This document shows positions 38,315 through 48,516 of a stretch of DNA of 64,000 nucleotides, piece by piece. Source of the stretch: Methylobacterium pseudosasicola (GTDB taxonomy: Bacteria; Pseudomonadota; Alphaproteobacteria; Rhizobiales; Beijerinckiaceae); contig NZ_FOTK01000018.1 in assembly GCF_900114535.1 (NCBI RefSeq), forward strand, positions 1-64,000, written 5' to 3'. Below the pieces are notes generated by a model that was given only the letters and a program-made list of their open reading frames with translations, made no database searches and was not told the DNA's origin. The translations under genes and the position numbers were made by a program. Every line of letters starts with the position of its first letter. Position 1 is the first letter of the stretch.

Positions 38315-39331
38315 TCACCAGTCGCTGAGCGCCGCACGCTTCCAGCGGTCGGGGGCGACGCAGCGATACTCGAAGGCCTCGTCCCAGGCGTGATCGCCCG
38401 GCGTGCAGGCCTCCCGGCTGCTCCGCGGCGGGTTCGGCCGCGCCTCCCGGACCGAGGCGACCTGAACCTCACCGGCGTCGCTCACCCGGAACACCGGCCC
38501 GCTCCCGGTACCGTAGACCAGATCCCGCCCGTCGAAGCCCAGGGTGCGGGCAAAATGTCCCTCGCGGTTTCCGTCGAGCGCGATCGACTGGCCCGAGCCC
38601 AGCAGGATCGGCACACCGGTGAACCGGCCGGCTGCCGTGTCGATCCCGATGCCGTAGGTCCCCTCCCCCTGGAACGAAACACCCCGATCGGTCACCGAAC
38701 CCGTGAGGTTGCCCATCAGGATGCCGTAGCCGGTATGGGCACCCGGCACCCCACCGGTGGAGATCTGCAGGCCGACCCGCTGGCGGTTGCGGTCCGTGGT
38801 CGGCGAGTGCGCCGAGACGTCGATCTCGGCGCCGATGCAGGAGGCGACCGGATCGGCCTCGTCGGTCATGTCCACGCAGTTGAAATTGCCCGCCCATGAC
38901 GGCCCGACCGGGCCAATCCCGTTGGCCTCCTTGAAGATCGTGCCGTTGACGGCGACGTTCTGCGCCCCGGTGCTGGCGAGGCTGCGATTGTGCAGCTCCC
39001 CCGTGATCGTCCACTCGTAGCCGGCATTGTGCGGACCGGAAGAGCCGAGCGCCCAAAGCGCCTTGTAAGTGTGGCCGGGCTCTCCCGACCCGTCCGGGAT
39101 GTGCCGGTCGACCCGCAAGGTCGAGACCGGGTCGAAGCCGGCGGGCCGGTTCCACAGGAAAGCGCGGCCGCCGTCGAGGCCGGGCAGGCCGCTGCCCTGG
39201 ACATCCCGGGAGAAGCCCGGTGGCCAAACCAATGGCGGCGCGAGGGCCGGGGGCGCCTCGGCGCGGATTGCCGCCGGCATGCCAGCCAGGACGAGGCAGA
39301 TCGGGATCGTGAGGCCGGGGCGGATGCACAT
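38315..39331 (-). CDS. Exported beta-rich protein with phage-structural flavour, 338 aa
   Basis: The start (MCIRPGLTIPICLVLAGMPA, with GGAG upstream) gives a signal peptide ending AIRA/EAP. The mature protein is Gly, Asn and Thr rich, with short strand-like segments: NFNCVDMTDEADPVASCIGA, EIDVSAHSPTTDRNRQRVGL, QISTGGVPGAHTGYGILMGN and a terminal Cys-containing EACTPGDHAWDEAFEYRC. This pattern resembles tail- or fibre-type phage proteins and surface beta-proteins I have seen in Rhizobiales genomes, but here it carries its own secretion signal and no phage genes are near. Function unknown; family call is tentative. Confidence 0.6.
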   Translation of the reverse strand: MCIRPGLTIPICLVLAGMPAAIRAEAPPALAPPLVWPPGFSRDVQGSGLPGLDGGRAFLWNRPAGFDPVSTLRVDRHIPDGSGEPGHTYKALWALGSSGPHNAGYEWTITGELHNRSLASTGAQNVAVNGTIFKEANGIGPVGPSWAGNFNCVDMTDEADPVASCIGAEIDVSAHSPTTDRNRQRVGLQISTGGVPGAHTGYGILMGNLTGSVTDRGVSFQGEGTYGIGIDTAAGRFTGVPILLGSGQSIALDGNREGHFARTLGFDGRDLVYGTGSGPVFRVSDAGEVQVASVREARPNPPRSSREACTPGDHAWDEAFEYRCVAPDRWKRAALSDW

Positions 39332-39511
39332 GATCGTCTCCGGATGTCCGGTGCGGGTCTCGGTTTGGGGCTGTGCGCGCAGCCTGACCGGTCGGCACCG
39401 GAAAAGCCATGACTCGACGGGCGGCTGGGAGCCGGCACGGGGGCTGCGCGTTTGGATCCGACGGCCCGGCATGCTCTGATGCGGCCTCGAGCGCGAGAAG
39501 GAGAGCGACCC

Positions 39512-39634
39512 GTGTCGAAGCCTCTGAGATTCCTGCGGAACTGGTTCCTGCTGTCGATCCCGGTCGGGTTGTTCGTCGGCCGGTTCATCAAGGCCGGCAA
39601 GGGGCCGCCGCTGCGCGATGACGAGCGTCGATAG
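39512..39634 (+). CDS. Very small membrane protein, 40 aa
   Basis: A GTG start with AAGGAGAGC seven bases upstream gives SKPLRFLRNWFLLSIPVGLF VGRFIKAGKG as two adjoining pieces, a single membrane helix flanked by basic residues, ending in RDDERR. Such single-helix proteins often escape annotation. The site and composition make translation likely; role unknown. Confidence 0.5.
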   Translation: MSKPLRFLRNWFLLSIPVGLFVGRFIKAGKGPPLRDDERR

Positions 39635-39837
39635 GATTCGCCGCGCGTCGTGGAGGGGACCGCGCATCGCGGACGCGCCCCGCTCCGCCGGCGCCCGTTC
39701 CGCTCATAGCCTCAGAACCCGCAGCCCATACTTTATTTTCCTACCAATATAGGTTTGATCAATAGATCATTAGCGTTTTTGGCGCATTTTTACTGACATC
39801 GCGCCATCTTGGCCGACATCGCCAGGGTCATTCGGCC

Positions 39838-40119
39838 ATGCCCCGCAACGCCAGGCCTCCGATCGCCTTCGTCGAGCGCCGCGCCAGCGCCCGCAAGGCC
39901 ACCGCCCTCCTGGCCTACGCCCAGCACCCGGACGGATCGCGCTTCCCCTGCCGGGTCCAGAACCTCTCAGACGGCGGCGCGATGCTGGAATTCCTTGGCC
40001 CGCACGTGGTCGTCCTGGAAACGGCCTTCGACCTCGTCCTGGCCAATTCCGATATGCGCTACGCGGTGAAGCTCATCTGGCGGAAGGAGCGGACCGCCGG
40101 GGTGTTGTTTTGTGTGTGA
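39838..40119 (+). CDS. PilZ-domain protein, 93 aa
   Basis: A short protein with ERRASARKATALLAYAQHPD and CRVQNLSDGGAMLEF. These match the two parts of the PilZ c-di-GMP site (an Arg cluster near the N-terminus, then [D/N]xSxxG). A terminal KLIWRKERTAGVLF is also typical. It probably senses cyclic di-GMP, or is a degenerate PilZ if the Arg spacing (RRASARK) is not functional. Cytoplasmic. It stands alone between intergenic stretches. Confidence 0.75.
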   Translation: MPRNARPPIAFVERRASARKATALLAYAQHPDGSRFPCRVQNLSDGGAMLEFLGPHVVVLETAFDLVLANSDMRYAVKLIWRKERTAGVLFCV

Positions 40120-40277
40120 AGGTTGATTGCTTAAAAAAAGCAGCCGGCATGCAAAAGCTCGATACTTTCCAGCACTTACACTGACGATTATTCATTACAA
40201 CCACAATAACGCGCTGGGCCCAACGAATTTCAGGCCGTAACCTCGCATTCGTAAAATTATCGCCGATGCGAAACTTT

Positions 40278-40353
40278 TGGTGAGCGCGCTGGGACTCGAA
40301 CCCAGGACCTACAGATTAAAAGTCCGTTGCTCTACCAGCTGAGCTACGCGCTC
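40278..40353 (-). tRNA. tRNA-Lys (UUU)
   Basis: On the minus strand: acceptor GAGCGCG pairs with CGCGCTC, anticodon loop CTTTTAA gives UUU, T-loop GGTTCGAGTCC, and the 3' CCA is encoded at 40278-40280. The D-arm TAGCTCAGCTGGTAGAGCA is standard. Confidence 0.93.
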
Positions 40354-40448
40354 GCGTCCGCGGGACCGCCGGGGGCGGCCACAGGGGGACGGCGCGTTCG
40401 CAATAGGTGAGCGGGGCCGGGGGGTCAACACGGGGTTGTGGGTGGCGC

Positions 40449-41087
40449 CTATTCGCTGTCGCCGCGGGCGCGCTCGACGATGCCTCTTGCCTCGGCGAAA
40501 GCGGCGTCCGGGTCGAGCGAAGTCGTGTCGAGGCGGATTGCGTCGTCGGCCATGCGCAGCGGCGCGGCGGTCCGGGAGGCGTCACGGGTGTCGCGGGCCT
40601 CGATATCGGCCAGGATCGCCCCGAAGGTCGCGGCCTCGCCGCGGCCGGCGAGTTCCAGGTGGCGGCGGCGGGCGCGCTCCTCGGACGAGGCGGTGATGTA
40701 CAGCTTCACGCTGGCATCGGGGCAGACCACCGTGCCGATGTCGCGCCCGTCCAGGACGGCGCCCTGGGGATCGGCCGCGAAGCGCCGCTGCCAGGCCAGC
40801 AGGGCGGCACGGACTTCCGGCACCGCCGAGATCCGCGAGGCCGCCTCGCCCATGGCGCGCTCGCGCAGGCGTGGATCGTCCAGCCTGTCGGCGTCGAGGG
40901 CATGCGCGGCCCGGGACGCGGCCTCGGGATCGTCGAGGGACAGGCCGGCATCGATCAGCGCCAGCGCCACCGCGCGGTAGAGGAGCCCCGTGTCGAGATG
41001 CGGCAGCCGGTAATGGTCGGCCAGCCGCTTGGCCAGCGTCCCCTTGCCCGAGGCGGCCGGGCCGTCGATCGCGATGACGAGCGGCAT
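40449..41087 (-). CDS. cmk: Cytidylate kinase
   Basis: A 212-residue kinase starting MPLVIAIDGPAASGKGTLAK with the nucleotide-binding loop GPAASGKGT. YRLPHLDTGLLYRAVALALI, LDGRDIGTVVCPDASVKLYI and EERARRRHLELAGRGEAATF follow the family. Cmk phosphorylates CMP and dCMP. It begins four bases after the aroA stop, so they are co-transcribed. In many alphaproteobacteria rpsA comes next, but here tRNA-Lys does, and no rpsA is in the window. Confidence 0.95.
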   Translation of the reverse strand: MPLVIAIDGPAASGKGTLAKRLADHYRLPHLDTGLLYRAVALALIDAGLSLDDPEAASRAAHALDADRLDDPRLRERAMGEAASRISAVPEVRAALLAWQRRFAADPQGAVLDGRDIGTVVCPDASVKLYITASSEERARRRHLELAGRGEAATFGAILADIEARDTRDASRTAAPLRMADDAIRLDTTSLDPDAAFAEARGIVERARGDSE

Positions 41088-41091
41088 GATG

Positions 41092-42558
<1,467 letters not shown>

Positions 42559-42683
42559 TCATCCGTCGTCGCCCGTCGGCCGGGCGGCCCAAATAGGCCG
42601 GTCCGGGTCGATTGACAGGTGCGGAAGCCGCGACTAACGGGGCCCCTCCCCCGAGACAGCGAAAGACGACGAGGTTCCCGCCC

Positions 42684-43058
42684 GTGGCACGACCGGAACT
42701 TGGCATGAAGCGCCAGTGCATGAGCTGCGGCGCGAAGTTCTACGACCTCGCCCGCGATCCCGCCACCTGCCCGAAATGCGGTGCGGTCTATCAGGCGGCG
42801 ACGAGCCGCGTCGCGGCCCCCGCCCTGGCGCGGGGGCCTGAGGCCGACGACGAGGATGAGACGGACGAGAAGGGGCCGGAGCTGGTCTCCCTGGACGAGG
42901 TCGAGGCCGCCGAGGACGAGGCGGATCCGACGCCGGAGGACGACACCGCCGAGGACGGCGACGCCGCCGAGGACGACACCTTCCTCGAGGAAGAGGATTC
43001 CGGCGACGACGTCTCCGACCTGATCGACGGCGAGATCGAATCCGACGAAGAAAGCTGA
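42684..43058 (+). CDS. FYDLN-acid (TIGR02300) family protein
   Basis: The GTG start gives (M)ARPELGMKRQCMSCGAKFYD, followed by LARDPATCPKCGAVY. The two CxxC pairs form a small zinc ribbon and FYDL is the family motif. The remainder is strikingly acidic (a long run of Asp and Glu from about residue 55 to the end). Members are confined to Alphaproteobacteria, usually next to aroA, as here. The function is unknown; the acidic tail suggests protein- or metal-binding. Confidence 0.92.
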   Translation: MARPELGMKRQCMSCGAKFYDLARDPATCPKCGAVYQAATSRVAAPALARGPEADDEDETDEKGPELVSLDEVEAAEDEADPTPEDDTAEDGDAAEDDTFLEEEDSGDDVSDLIDGEIESDEES

Positions 43059-43236
43059 CCCCTGCCGGCACCCATTCGGCGAAGAGACTGCGACGGTTGG
43101 GTGCCGCCGCGAAGAGCGGCGAAGAAAGGCCAAAAAAAGGGGTTGAGTCCGCGTCACGAGCCGCCTATAGAACCGGCGTCGCCGGACGCAACCCGGACGG
43201 CGAGACCCCGCGGGACCCAAACCGCGGTGGACAAGT

Positions 43237-43312
43237 GGGGCCTTAGCTCAGCTGGGAGAGCGCTTCCATGGCATGGAAGAGGTCATCGGTTCGATCCCGT
43301 TAGGCTCCACCA
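43237..43312 (+). tRNA. tRNA-Ala (GGC)
   Basis: Acceptor GGGGCCT pairs with AGGCTCC, including the G3-U70 pair that identifies alanine tRNAs. Anticodon loop ATGGCAT gives GGC, the T-loop is GGTTCGATCCC, and the 3' CCA is encoded (43310-43312). Confidence 0.94.
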
Positions 43313-43394
43313 TTCTTCCTTCAGCGTGACGCGGCCGGTTCAGGCCGGCTCCGCTGGGAAACTCTAAAAACGCCTTATCCAGCAAACGACCCGG

Positions 43395-43883
43395 TCACCG
43401 GGTCAGGTGCCCGAGCGGCAGCGCCGTCGTGTACTTCACTTGGCCCAGCGCGAAGCTGGAGCGGATGTTGGCCACCCCTGGGATGCGGGTGAGGTGGTCG
43501 AGCACCAGCCGCTGGTACTGGCCGAGATCCTCCACCACCACCCGAAGCATGTAGTCGGCCTCGCCGCTCATCAGGTAGCATTCCATCACCTCCGGGCGGC
43601 TGCGCACCGCCTCGTCGAAGGCCTGGAGGGCGGCCTGGGTCTGCTTCTCCAGGGAGACGTGGACGAACACGTTCACCGCGAGCCCAAGGCTCATCGGATC
43701 CACCACCGCGACGCAGCCCCGGATGATCCCGGCCTCCTTCAGGTCGTTGACCCGGCGCCAGCACGGCGAGGTGGAAAGCCCGACCTGCTCGGCGAGGTCG
43801 GCGATGCTGATCTCGCTGTCCTGCTGCAGGCGCTCGAGGATGCGCAAGGAGGCGGCGTCGAGATGGGCCGGTCGGGAGACCAT
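43395..43883 (-). CDS. Lrp/AsnC-family transcriptional regulator
   Basis: The preferred start is MVSRPAHLDAASLRILERLQ; an ATG 33 bases upstream is in frame. The helix-turn-helix reads ISIADLAEQVGLSTSPCWRR and the ligand-binding RAM domain follows (EVMECYLMSGEADYMLRVVV, RIPGVANIRSSFALGQVKYT). It is a feast/famine-type regulator that binds an amino acid or similar small molecule. It is divergent from the pyruvate dehydrogenase operon 390 bp away, which makes it a candidate controller, though the repeat between them may insulate the two. Confidence 0.9.
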   Translation of the reverse strand: MVSRPAHLDAASLRILERLQQDSEISIADLAEQVGLSTSPCWRRVNDLKEAGIIRGCVAVVDPMSLGLAVNVFVHVSLEKQTQAALQAFDEAVRSRPEVMECYLMSGEADYMLRVVVEDLGQYQRLVLDHLTRIPGVANIRSSFALGQVKYTTALPLGHLTR

Positions 43884-43990
43884 TTTTTGTTCTCCGGTTC
43901 GCGATCGGCATAGCATGCCGCCAATCGGGGGATGGCAGGAAAGTTTTGGCGCCGATCGATGTTGGCGCCTCTTTTCGCCATGCGCCCATC

Positions 43991-44080
43991 GTCATTGCGA
44001 GCGCGGCGAAGCAACCCAGAACGGCGCGCGATCTCCAACCGTGGCGGTTCCCTAGGTTGCTTCGCTGCGCTCGCAATGAC
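43991..44080. repeat. Palindromic REP-like element (type 1)
   Basis: The ends are exact inverted repeats: GTCATTGCGAGCGC at the left and GCGCTCGCAATGAC at the right, extended by GGCGAAGCAACC and GGTTGCTTCGC with one mismatch. The 90-base unit can fold into a long hairpin with a central loop. Similar sequences are scattered widely in Methylobacterium and Bradyrhizobium genomes. It occupies the otherwise empty 390-bp gap (43884-44272) between the Lrp gene and aceE; the remaining bases must hold both promoters. Confidence 0.75.
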
Positions 44081-44272
44081 GGTGAGGGATGGACGAAACG
44101 GACGACCCATCTGAGTCAGGCGGAGGCGACGTCACCAACAACGGTACGATCAACCGCATTCGCGCACCATCCCGGCAAAATATGCCAATCATCGTCCTTC
44201 GATGACAAAACTTCGGCATGTCGCCCCGCGCGGCAACCCGTATGCTCCGATCAAAAGCTGGGAGCCGCGCCG

Positions 44273-46948
44273 ATGAACGCCATACCGCCGAGGACGACGA
44301 TCGCGCGGTCCGCCGAGGTCGATCACGATCCGGCCGAGACGCAGGATTGGCTGGCCGCCCTCGAATCGCTGTTCCGCAATGAGGGCGCGGCGCGGGCGCG
44401 GTTCATCCTCGACCGTCTGGAGCGGCGCTCGAAGGAGATCGGCATCCTCGACGAGGCCCTGCCCTACTCGCCGTATCGAAACACGATCGCCCTGGAGAAG
44501 CAGCCGCGCTACCCGGGCGACCTCGACATCGAGGAGCGGCTGACATCGATCATGCGCTGGAACGCGCTCGCCATGGTGGTGCGCGCCAACATGGCCTACG
44601 GCGAGCTCGGCGGGCACGTGGCGAGCTACGCTTCGGCGGCGGAGCTGTTCGAGGTCGGGTTCAACCACTTCTTCAAGGGCGGCCCGGACGGCGACCTCGT
44701 CTACTTCCAGCCGCACTCGGCGCCGGGCGTTTATGCCCGCGCCTTCCTGGAGGGGCGGCTCTCCGAGGAGCAGCTGAAGCATTACCGCCAGGAAATCGCC
44801 GGCGACGGCCTCTGCTCCTACCCCCATCCCTGGCTGATGCCGGATTTCTGGCAGGTCCCGACCGGCTCGATGGGCATCGGACCGATCCACGCGGTCTATC
44901 AGGCGCGGTTCATGCGCTATCTCGGCCATCGCGGCCTGGTCGACACCTCGGGCCGGCACGTCTGGGGCGTGTTCGGCGACGGCGAGATGGACGAGCCGGA
45001 ATCGATCGGCGGCCTGGCGCTCGCCGCCCGGGAGAAGCTCGACAACCTCACGTTCGTCATCAACTGCAACCTGCAGCGGCTGGACGGCCCGGTGCGCGGC
45101 AACGGCCAGATCATCCAGGAGCTGGAGAGCCTATTCCGCGGGGCGGGCTGGAATGTGATCAAGGTGCTGTGGGGCTCCGAGTGGGACGCGATCTTCGCCC
45201 GCGACACCAACCACGCCCTGCTGCGCCGCTTCGCCGACACCGTGGACGGCAAGTATCAGACCCTCGGCGCCAAGGACGGTGCCTACAACCTCGCGCATTT
45301 CTTCGGGGAGGACGCGGAGGTCCGCGAGCTGGTGGCGCACATGTCGGATGCCGACGTGGACCGGCTGAAGCGCGGCGGCCACGATTTCCGCAAGCTCTAC
45401 GCCGCTTTTGCCGCCGCCAAGGCCACGAAGGGCCGGCCGACCGTGATCCTGGCCAAGACCAAGAAGGGCTACGGCATGGGCGGCGCGGGCGAGTCGCGCA
45501 TGACCGCCCATCAGGCGAAAAAACTCGACGTGGACGCGCTCCGCGCCTTCCGCGACCGCTTCGCCCTGCCGCTCTCCGACGCGCAGGTGGAGGGGCTGGC
45601 CTTCTACAAGCCGGCCGAGGACGGCGCCGAGATGCGCTACCTGCGCGAGCGCCGCGAGACGCTGGGCGGCGTGCTGCCGGCCCGCCGCCGGACCGCGCCG
45701 ACCGTGACGGTGCCGCCGCTCTCGACCTATGCGGGCTTCGCCCTGGAGGCGGCCGGCAAGGAGATGTCGACCACCACCGCGGTGGTCCGGCTGTTCGGCA
45801 ACCTCTTGAAGCACAAGGATCTCGGGCCGCGGGTCGTCCCGATCGTCGCCGACGAGGCGCGCACCTTCGGCATGGCCAACCTGTTCCGGCAGGTCGGGAT
45901 CTACGCCCCCGAGGGGCAGCTCTACGAGCCGGAGGATGCCGGCTCGATGCTGTATTACCGCGAGGCGCGGGACGGGCAGCTGCTGGAGGAAGGCATCACC
46001 GAGGCCGGAGCGATCTCGTCCTGGACCGCGGCGGCCACGTCCTACAGCGTACACGGCCTGTCGATGCTGCCGTTCTACATCTACTACTCGATGTTCGGCT
46101 TCCAGCGGGTCGGCGACCTGATCTGGGCGGCGGCCGATCAGCGAGCCCGCGGTTTTTTGATCGGCGCCACGGCGGGCCGCACGACGCTCGGCGGCGAGGG
46201 CCTGCAGCACCAGGACGGCTCAAGCCACCTCGCCGCCGCCGGCATCCCGAACTGCCGGGCCTACGACCCGGCCTTCGCCTACGAGATGGCGGTGATCGTC
46301 GATCGCGGCGCCCGGGCGATGATGGAAGAGGGTGAGGACGCCTTCTACTACCTCACCGCCATGAACGAGAACTACGCCCAGCCCTCCATGCCGCAGGGGG
46401 CTGAGGCCGGCATCCTGAAGGGGATGTACCGCCTGTCGGGGCCGGATTCGGCGCCCGCCGCGGTGCGGCTGCTGGGCTCCGGGGCGATCCTGCCCGAGGT
46501 GATCGCGGCGGCCGGCCTGCTGGCGCAGGATTGGGGGATCGCCGCCGAGCTGTTCAGCGTCACCAGCTTCAGCGAGCTGGCCCGCGACGCCCGGGAGGCC
46601 GAGCGCCAAGCGATGCTCCACCCGGAGGCCGAGGCGCCTCTGAGCCACGTGGCCGCCCTGCTGCCGGGCACGACGCCGGTCGTGGCGGCGACCGACTACG
46701 TCCGGGCCTATCCGCAGCTGATCGCCTCCTATGTCGGGGCGCGGTTCGTGACGCTGGGCACCGACGGGTTCGGCCGCAGCGATACCCGCAACGCGCTCCG
46801 CCGCTTCTTCGAGGTGGACCGGCAGCACGTCGTGATCGCCGCCCTGCACGCGCTCGCCGAGGCCGGCACGGTACCCCGCGCCACGGTCGCCGAGGCGATC
46901 CGGCGCTACGGCATCGACGCGGATACGCCGGCGCCCTGGACGATCTGA
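44273..46948 (+). CDS. aceE: Pyruvate dehydrogenase E1, homodimeric (AceE) type
   Basis: An 891-residue single-chain E1, starting MNAIPPRTTIARSAEVDHDP. The thiamine diphosphate motif is GVFGDGEMDEPESIGG followed by FVINCN. RFMRYLGHRGLVDTSGRHVW, EGLQHQDGSSHLAAAGIPNC and FVTLGTDGFGRSDTRNALRR follow AceE of proteobacteria. It decarboxylates pyruvate and passes the acetyl group to the E2 lipoyl arm. Most Rhizobiales use an alpha/beta E1, so this homodimeric type is the less usual form in the order. E2 and E3 are downstream in the same operon. Confidence 0.94.
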   Translation: MNAIPPRTTIARSAEVDHDPAETQDWLAALESLFRNEGAARARFILDRLERRSKEIGILDEALPYSPYRNTIALEKQPRYPGDLDIEERLTSIMRWNALAMVVRANMAYGELGGHVASYASAAELFEVGFNHFFKGGPDGDLVYFQPHSAPGVYARAFLEGRLSEEQLKHYRQEIAGDGLCSYPHPWLMPDFWQVPTGSMGIGPIHAVYQARFMRYLGHRGLVDTSGRHVWGVFGDGEMDEPESIGGLALAAREKLDNLTFVINCNLQRLDGPVRGNGQIIQELESLFRGAGWNVIKVLWGSEWDAIFARDTNHALLRRFADTVDGKYQTLGAKDGAYNLAHFFGEDAEVRELVAHMSDADVDRLKRGGHDFRKLYAAFAAAKATKGRPTVILAKTKKGYGMGGAGESRMTAHQAKKLDVDALRAFRDRFALPLSDAQVEGLAFYKPAEDGAEMRYLRERRETLGGVLPARRRTAPTVTVPPLSTYAGFALEAAGKEMSTTTAVVRLFGNLLKHKDLGPRVVPIVADEARTFGMANLFRQVGIYAPEGQLYEPEDAGSMLYYREARDGQLLEEGITEAGAISSWTAAATSYSVHGLSMLPFYIYYSMFGFQRVGDLIWAAADQRARGFLIGATAGRTTLGGEGLQHQDGSSHLAAAGIPNCRAYDPAFAYEMAVIVDRGARAMMEEGEDAFYYLTAMNENYAQPSMPQGAEAGILKGMYRLSGPDSAPAAVRLLGSGAILPEVIAAAGLLAQDWGIAAELFSVTSFSELARDAREAERQAMLHPEAEAPLSHVAALLPGTTPVVAATDYVRAYPQLIASYVGARFVTLGTDGFGRSDTRNALRRFFEVDRQHVVIAALHALAEAGTVPRATVAEAIRRYGIDADTPAPWTI

Positions 46949-46964
46949 GACATTCAACCCGCAC

Positions 46965-47075
46965 CCTCCTCCTGAGGTGCCGGAGCGTAGCGGAGGCCTC
47001 GAAGGAGACCTCCAGCCGGCCGCGCGATCCCTGGAGGTCTCCTTCGAGGCTGCTGCGCAGCACCTCAGGATGAGG
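46965..47075. repeat. Palindromic REP-like element (type 2) between aceE and aceF
   Basis: Two arms of about 45-50 bases with a 15-base loop: the left arm ends GCCTCGAAGGAGACCTCCAG and the right begins CTGGAGGTCTCCTTCGAGGC, an exact 20-bp complement; outward from there the match is partial (CTGAGGTGC with GCACCTCAG). The transcript would fold into a strong hairpin inside the operon. It may stabilise or attenuate mRNA between E1 and E2 genes. Confidence 0.75.
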
Positions 47076-47184
47076 GGAGTGGGTGGGAAGCCACCGGACG
47101 TCACAAACGCTTCGCGAGGCCCACCCCGAACCTCGCCCCACCAAAAAACAATCCGCCCAAGACAAGCCACGGAAACCCGCCCGC

Positions 47185-48492
47185 ATGAGCGCCGCGCTGC
47201 AGATCGCCCTCCCGGATATCGGCGACTACCGGGACGTGCCGGTGATCGAACTCCTGGTGAAGCCGGGTGACCGCCTCGCCGTGGACGACCTGATCCTCAG
47301 CATCGAATCCGACAAGGCGACCATGGAGGTCCCCTCCCCGGTGGCCGGCACCGTGCGGGAATTCCTGGTCGCGGTGGGCTCGAAGGTCTCGGAAGGCACG
47401 CCGATCCTCGTGGTCGAGCCGGCAGAGGACGGCGAGGCGGCACCGGCACTGGAAGCCCCGCCGGCCGCAACGCCACCGGAGGCGGCTGCCGGACAGGGCG
47501 CGGGTCCCCTCTCCCGCACGGGAGAGGGGGACCGTCGCGCACCGGCCCAGCCGTCGAACGACGATCAGCGGCCCGTCACGTCCGGCGACGTCCATGCCAG
47601 CCCGTCGGTGCGCCAGCTCGCCCGCGAGCTCGGGATCACCCTCGACCGGGTGCCCGCCACCGGCCCCAAGGGGCGGATCCTGCGGGAGGACCTGCACGCC
47701 TTCGTCAAGGCGGCGCTCCAGGCCCCGGCCCAGGCGCCGGTCGCACCCTCGGGCATCGGCGCCGGCCTGCCGCCCTGGCCGGAGGTCGACTATGAAAAAT
47801 TCGGCCCGGTGCGGCGGGAGCCGCTGTCGCGGATCCAGACCATCTCCGGGGCCAATCTCAGCCGCAACTGGCTCACCATCCCGCACGTGACCAATTTTGA
47901 CCGGGCCGACGTCACCGAAATCGAGGCGTTCCGGGTCGGACTCAACAAGGAAACCCGCACGCCCCCGGCCCGGGTCACCATGGTGGCCTTCCTGATCAAG
48001 GCCGCCGCCCTGGCCCTGAAGGCCTATCCACGCTTCAACGCCTCGCTGGCGGGCTCCGACCTCGTCCTGAAGGACTACGTCCATGTCGGCTTCGCGGTGG
48101 ACACCCCGAAGGGCCTGATGGTGCCGGTGGTCCGCGACTGCGACCGCAAGGGCCTGATCGAGATCGCCACTGAGATGGCGGCACTCGCCGACAAGGCACG
48201 GGCCGGCAGCCTCTCGGGCGCGGACATGCAGGGCGGGTGCTTCTCGGTCTCGTCGCTCGGCGGCATAGGCGGCGACGGCTTCACCCCGATCATCAACGCC
48301 CCCGAGGTCGCGATCCTGGGCGCGGCGCGCTCGCGGACGGAGGCGGTCTGGGACGGCCAAGCGTTCCAGCCGCGGCTGATCCTGCCGCTCAGCCTGTCCT
48401 GGGACCACCGGGTCGTGGACGGCGTCGCCGCCGCCCGCTTCCTCGGCCATATCGCATCGGTCCTTTCGGACCTGCGCCGGGCGCTGCTGTGA
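47185..48492 (+). CDS. aceF: Dihydrolipoamide acetyltransferase (pyruvate dehydrogenase E2)
   Basis: The start is MSAALQIALPDIGDYRDVPV. One lipoyl domain (Lys44 in IESDKATMEVPSPVAG), a Pro/Ala-rich linker, a peripheral-subunit-binding domain (ASPSVRQLARELGITLDRVP, near 136-172) and the acyltransferase domain follow, ending in LSWDHRVVDGVAAARFLGHI with the catalytic His near residue 408. It transfers the acetyl group to CoA. The linker contains an inserted-looking palindrome at the DNA level (47504-47532), encoding GPLSRTGEGD. Length 435 aa. Confidence 0.94.
   Translation: MSAALQIALPDIGDYRDVPVIELLVKPGDRLAVDDLILSIESDKATMEVPSPVAGTVREFLVAVGSKVSEGTPILVVEPAEDGEAAPALEAPPAATPPEAAAGQGAGPLSRTGEGDRRAPAQPSNDDQRPVTSGDVHASPSVRQLARELGITLDRVPATGPKGRILREDLHAFVKAALQAPAQAPVAPSGIGAGLPPWPEVDYEKFGPVRREPLSRIQTISGANLSRNWLTIPHVTNFDRADVTEIEAFRVGLNKETRTPPARVTMVAFLIKAAALALKAYPRFNASLAGSDLVLKDYVHVGFAVDTPKGLMVPVVRDCDRKGLIEIATEMAALADKARAGSLSGADMQGGCFSVSSLGGIGGDGFTPIINAPEVAILGAARSRTEAVWDGQAFQPRLILPLSLSWDHRVVDGVAAARFLGHIASVLSDLRRALL
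47504..47532. repeat. Palindrome inside the aceF linker coding sequence
   Basis: GTCCCCTCTCCCG and CGGGAGAGGGGGAC are near-perfect inverted repeats separated by two bases, within the aceF frame near residues 107-116. CCCTCTCCCGCACGGGAGAGGG-type palindromes are common between genes in this lineage; here one is translated without breaking the frame. Confidence 0.65.
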
Positions 48493-48516
48493 CGGCGATG
48501 ATGGGTGCACTGCTCT

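Noticed and set aside
43064-43104. A terminator after the FYDLN gene
   Set aside because: CGGCACCCA and TGGGTGCCG could pair, but the loop is over 20 bases and no T-run follows.
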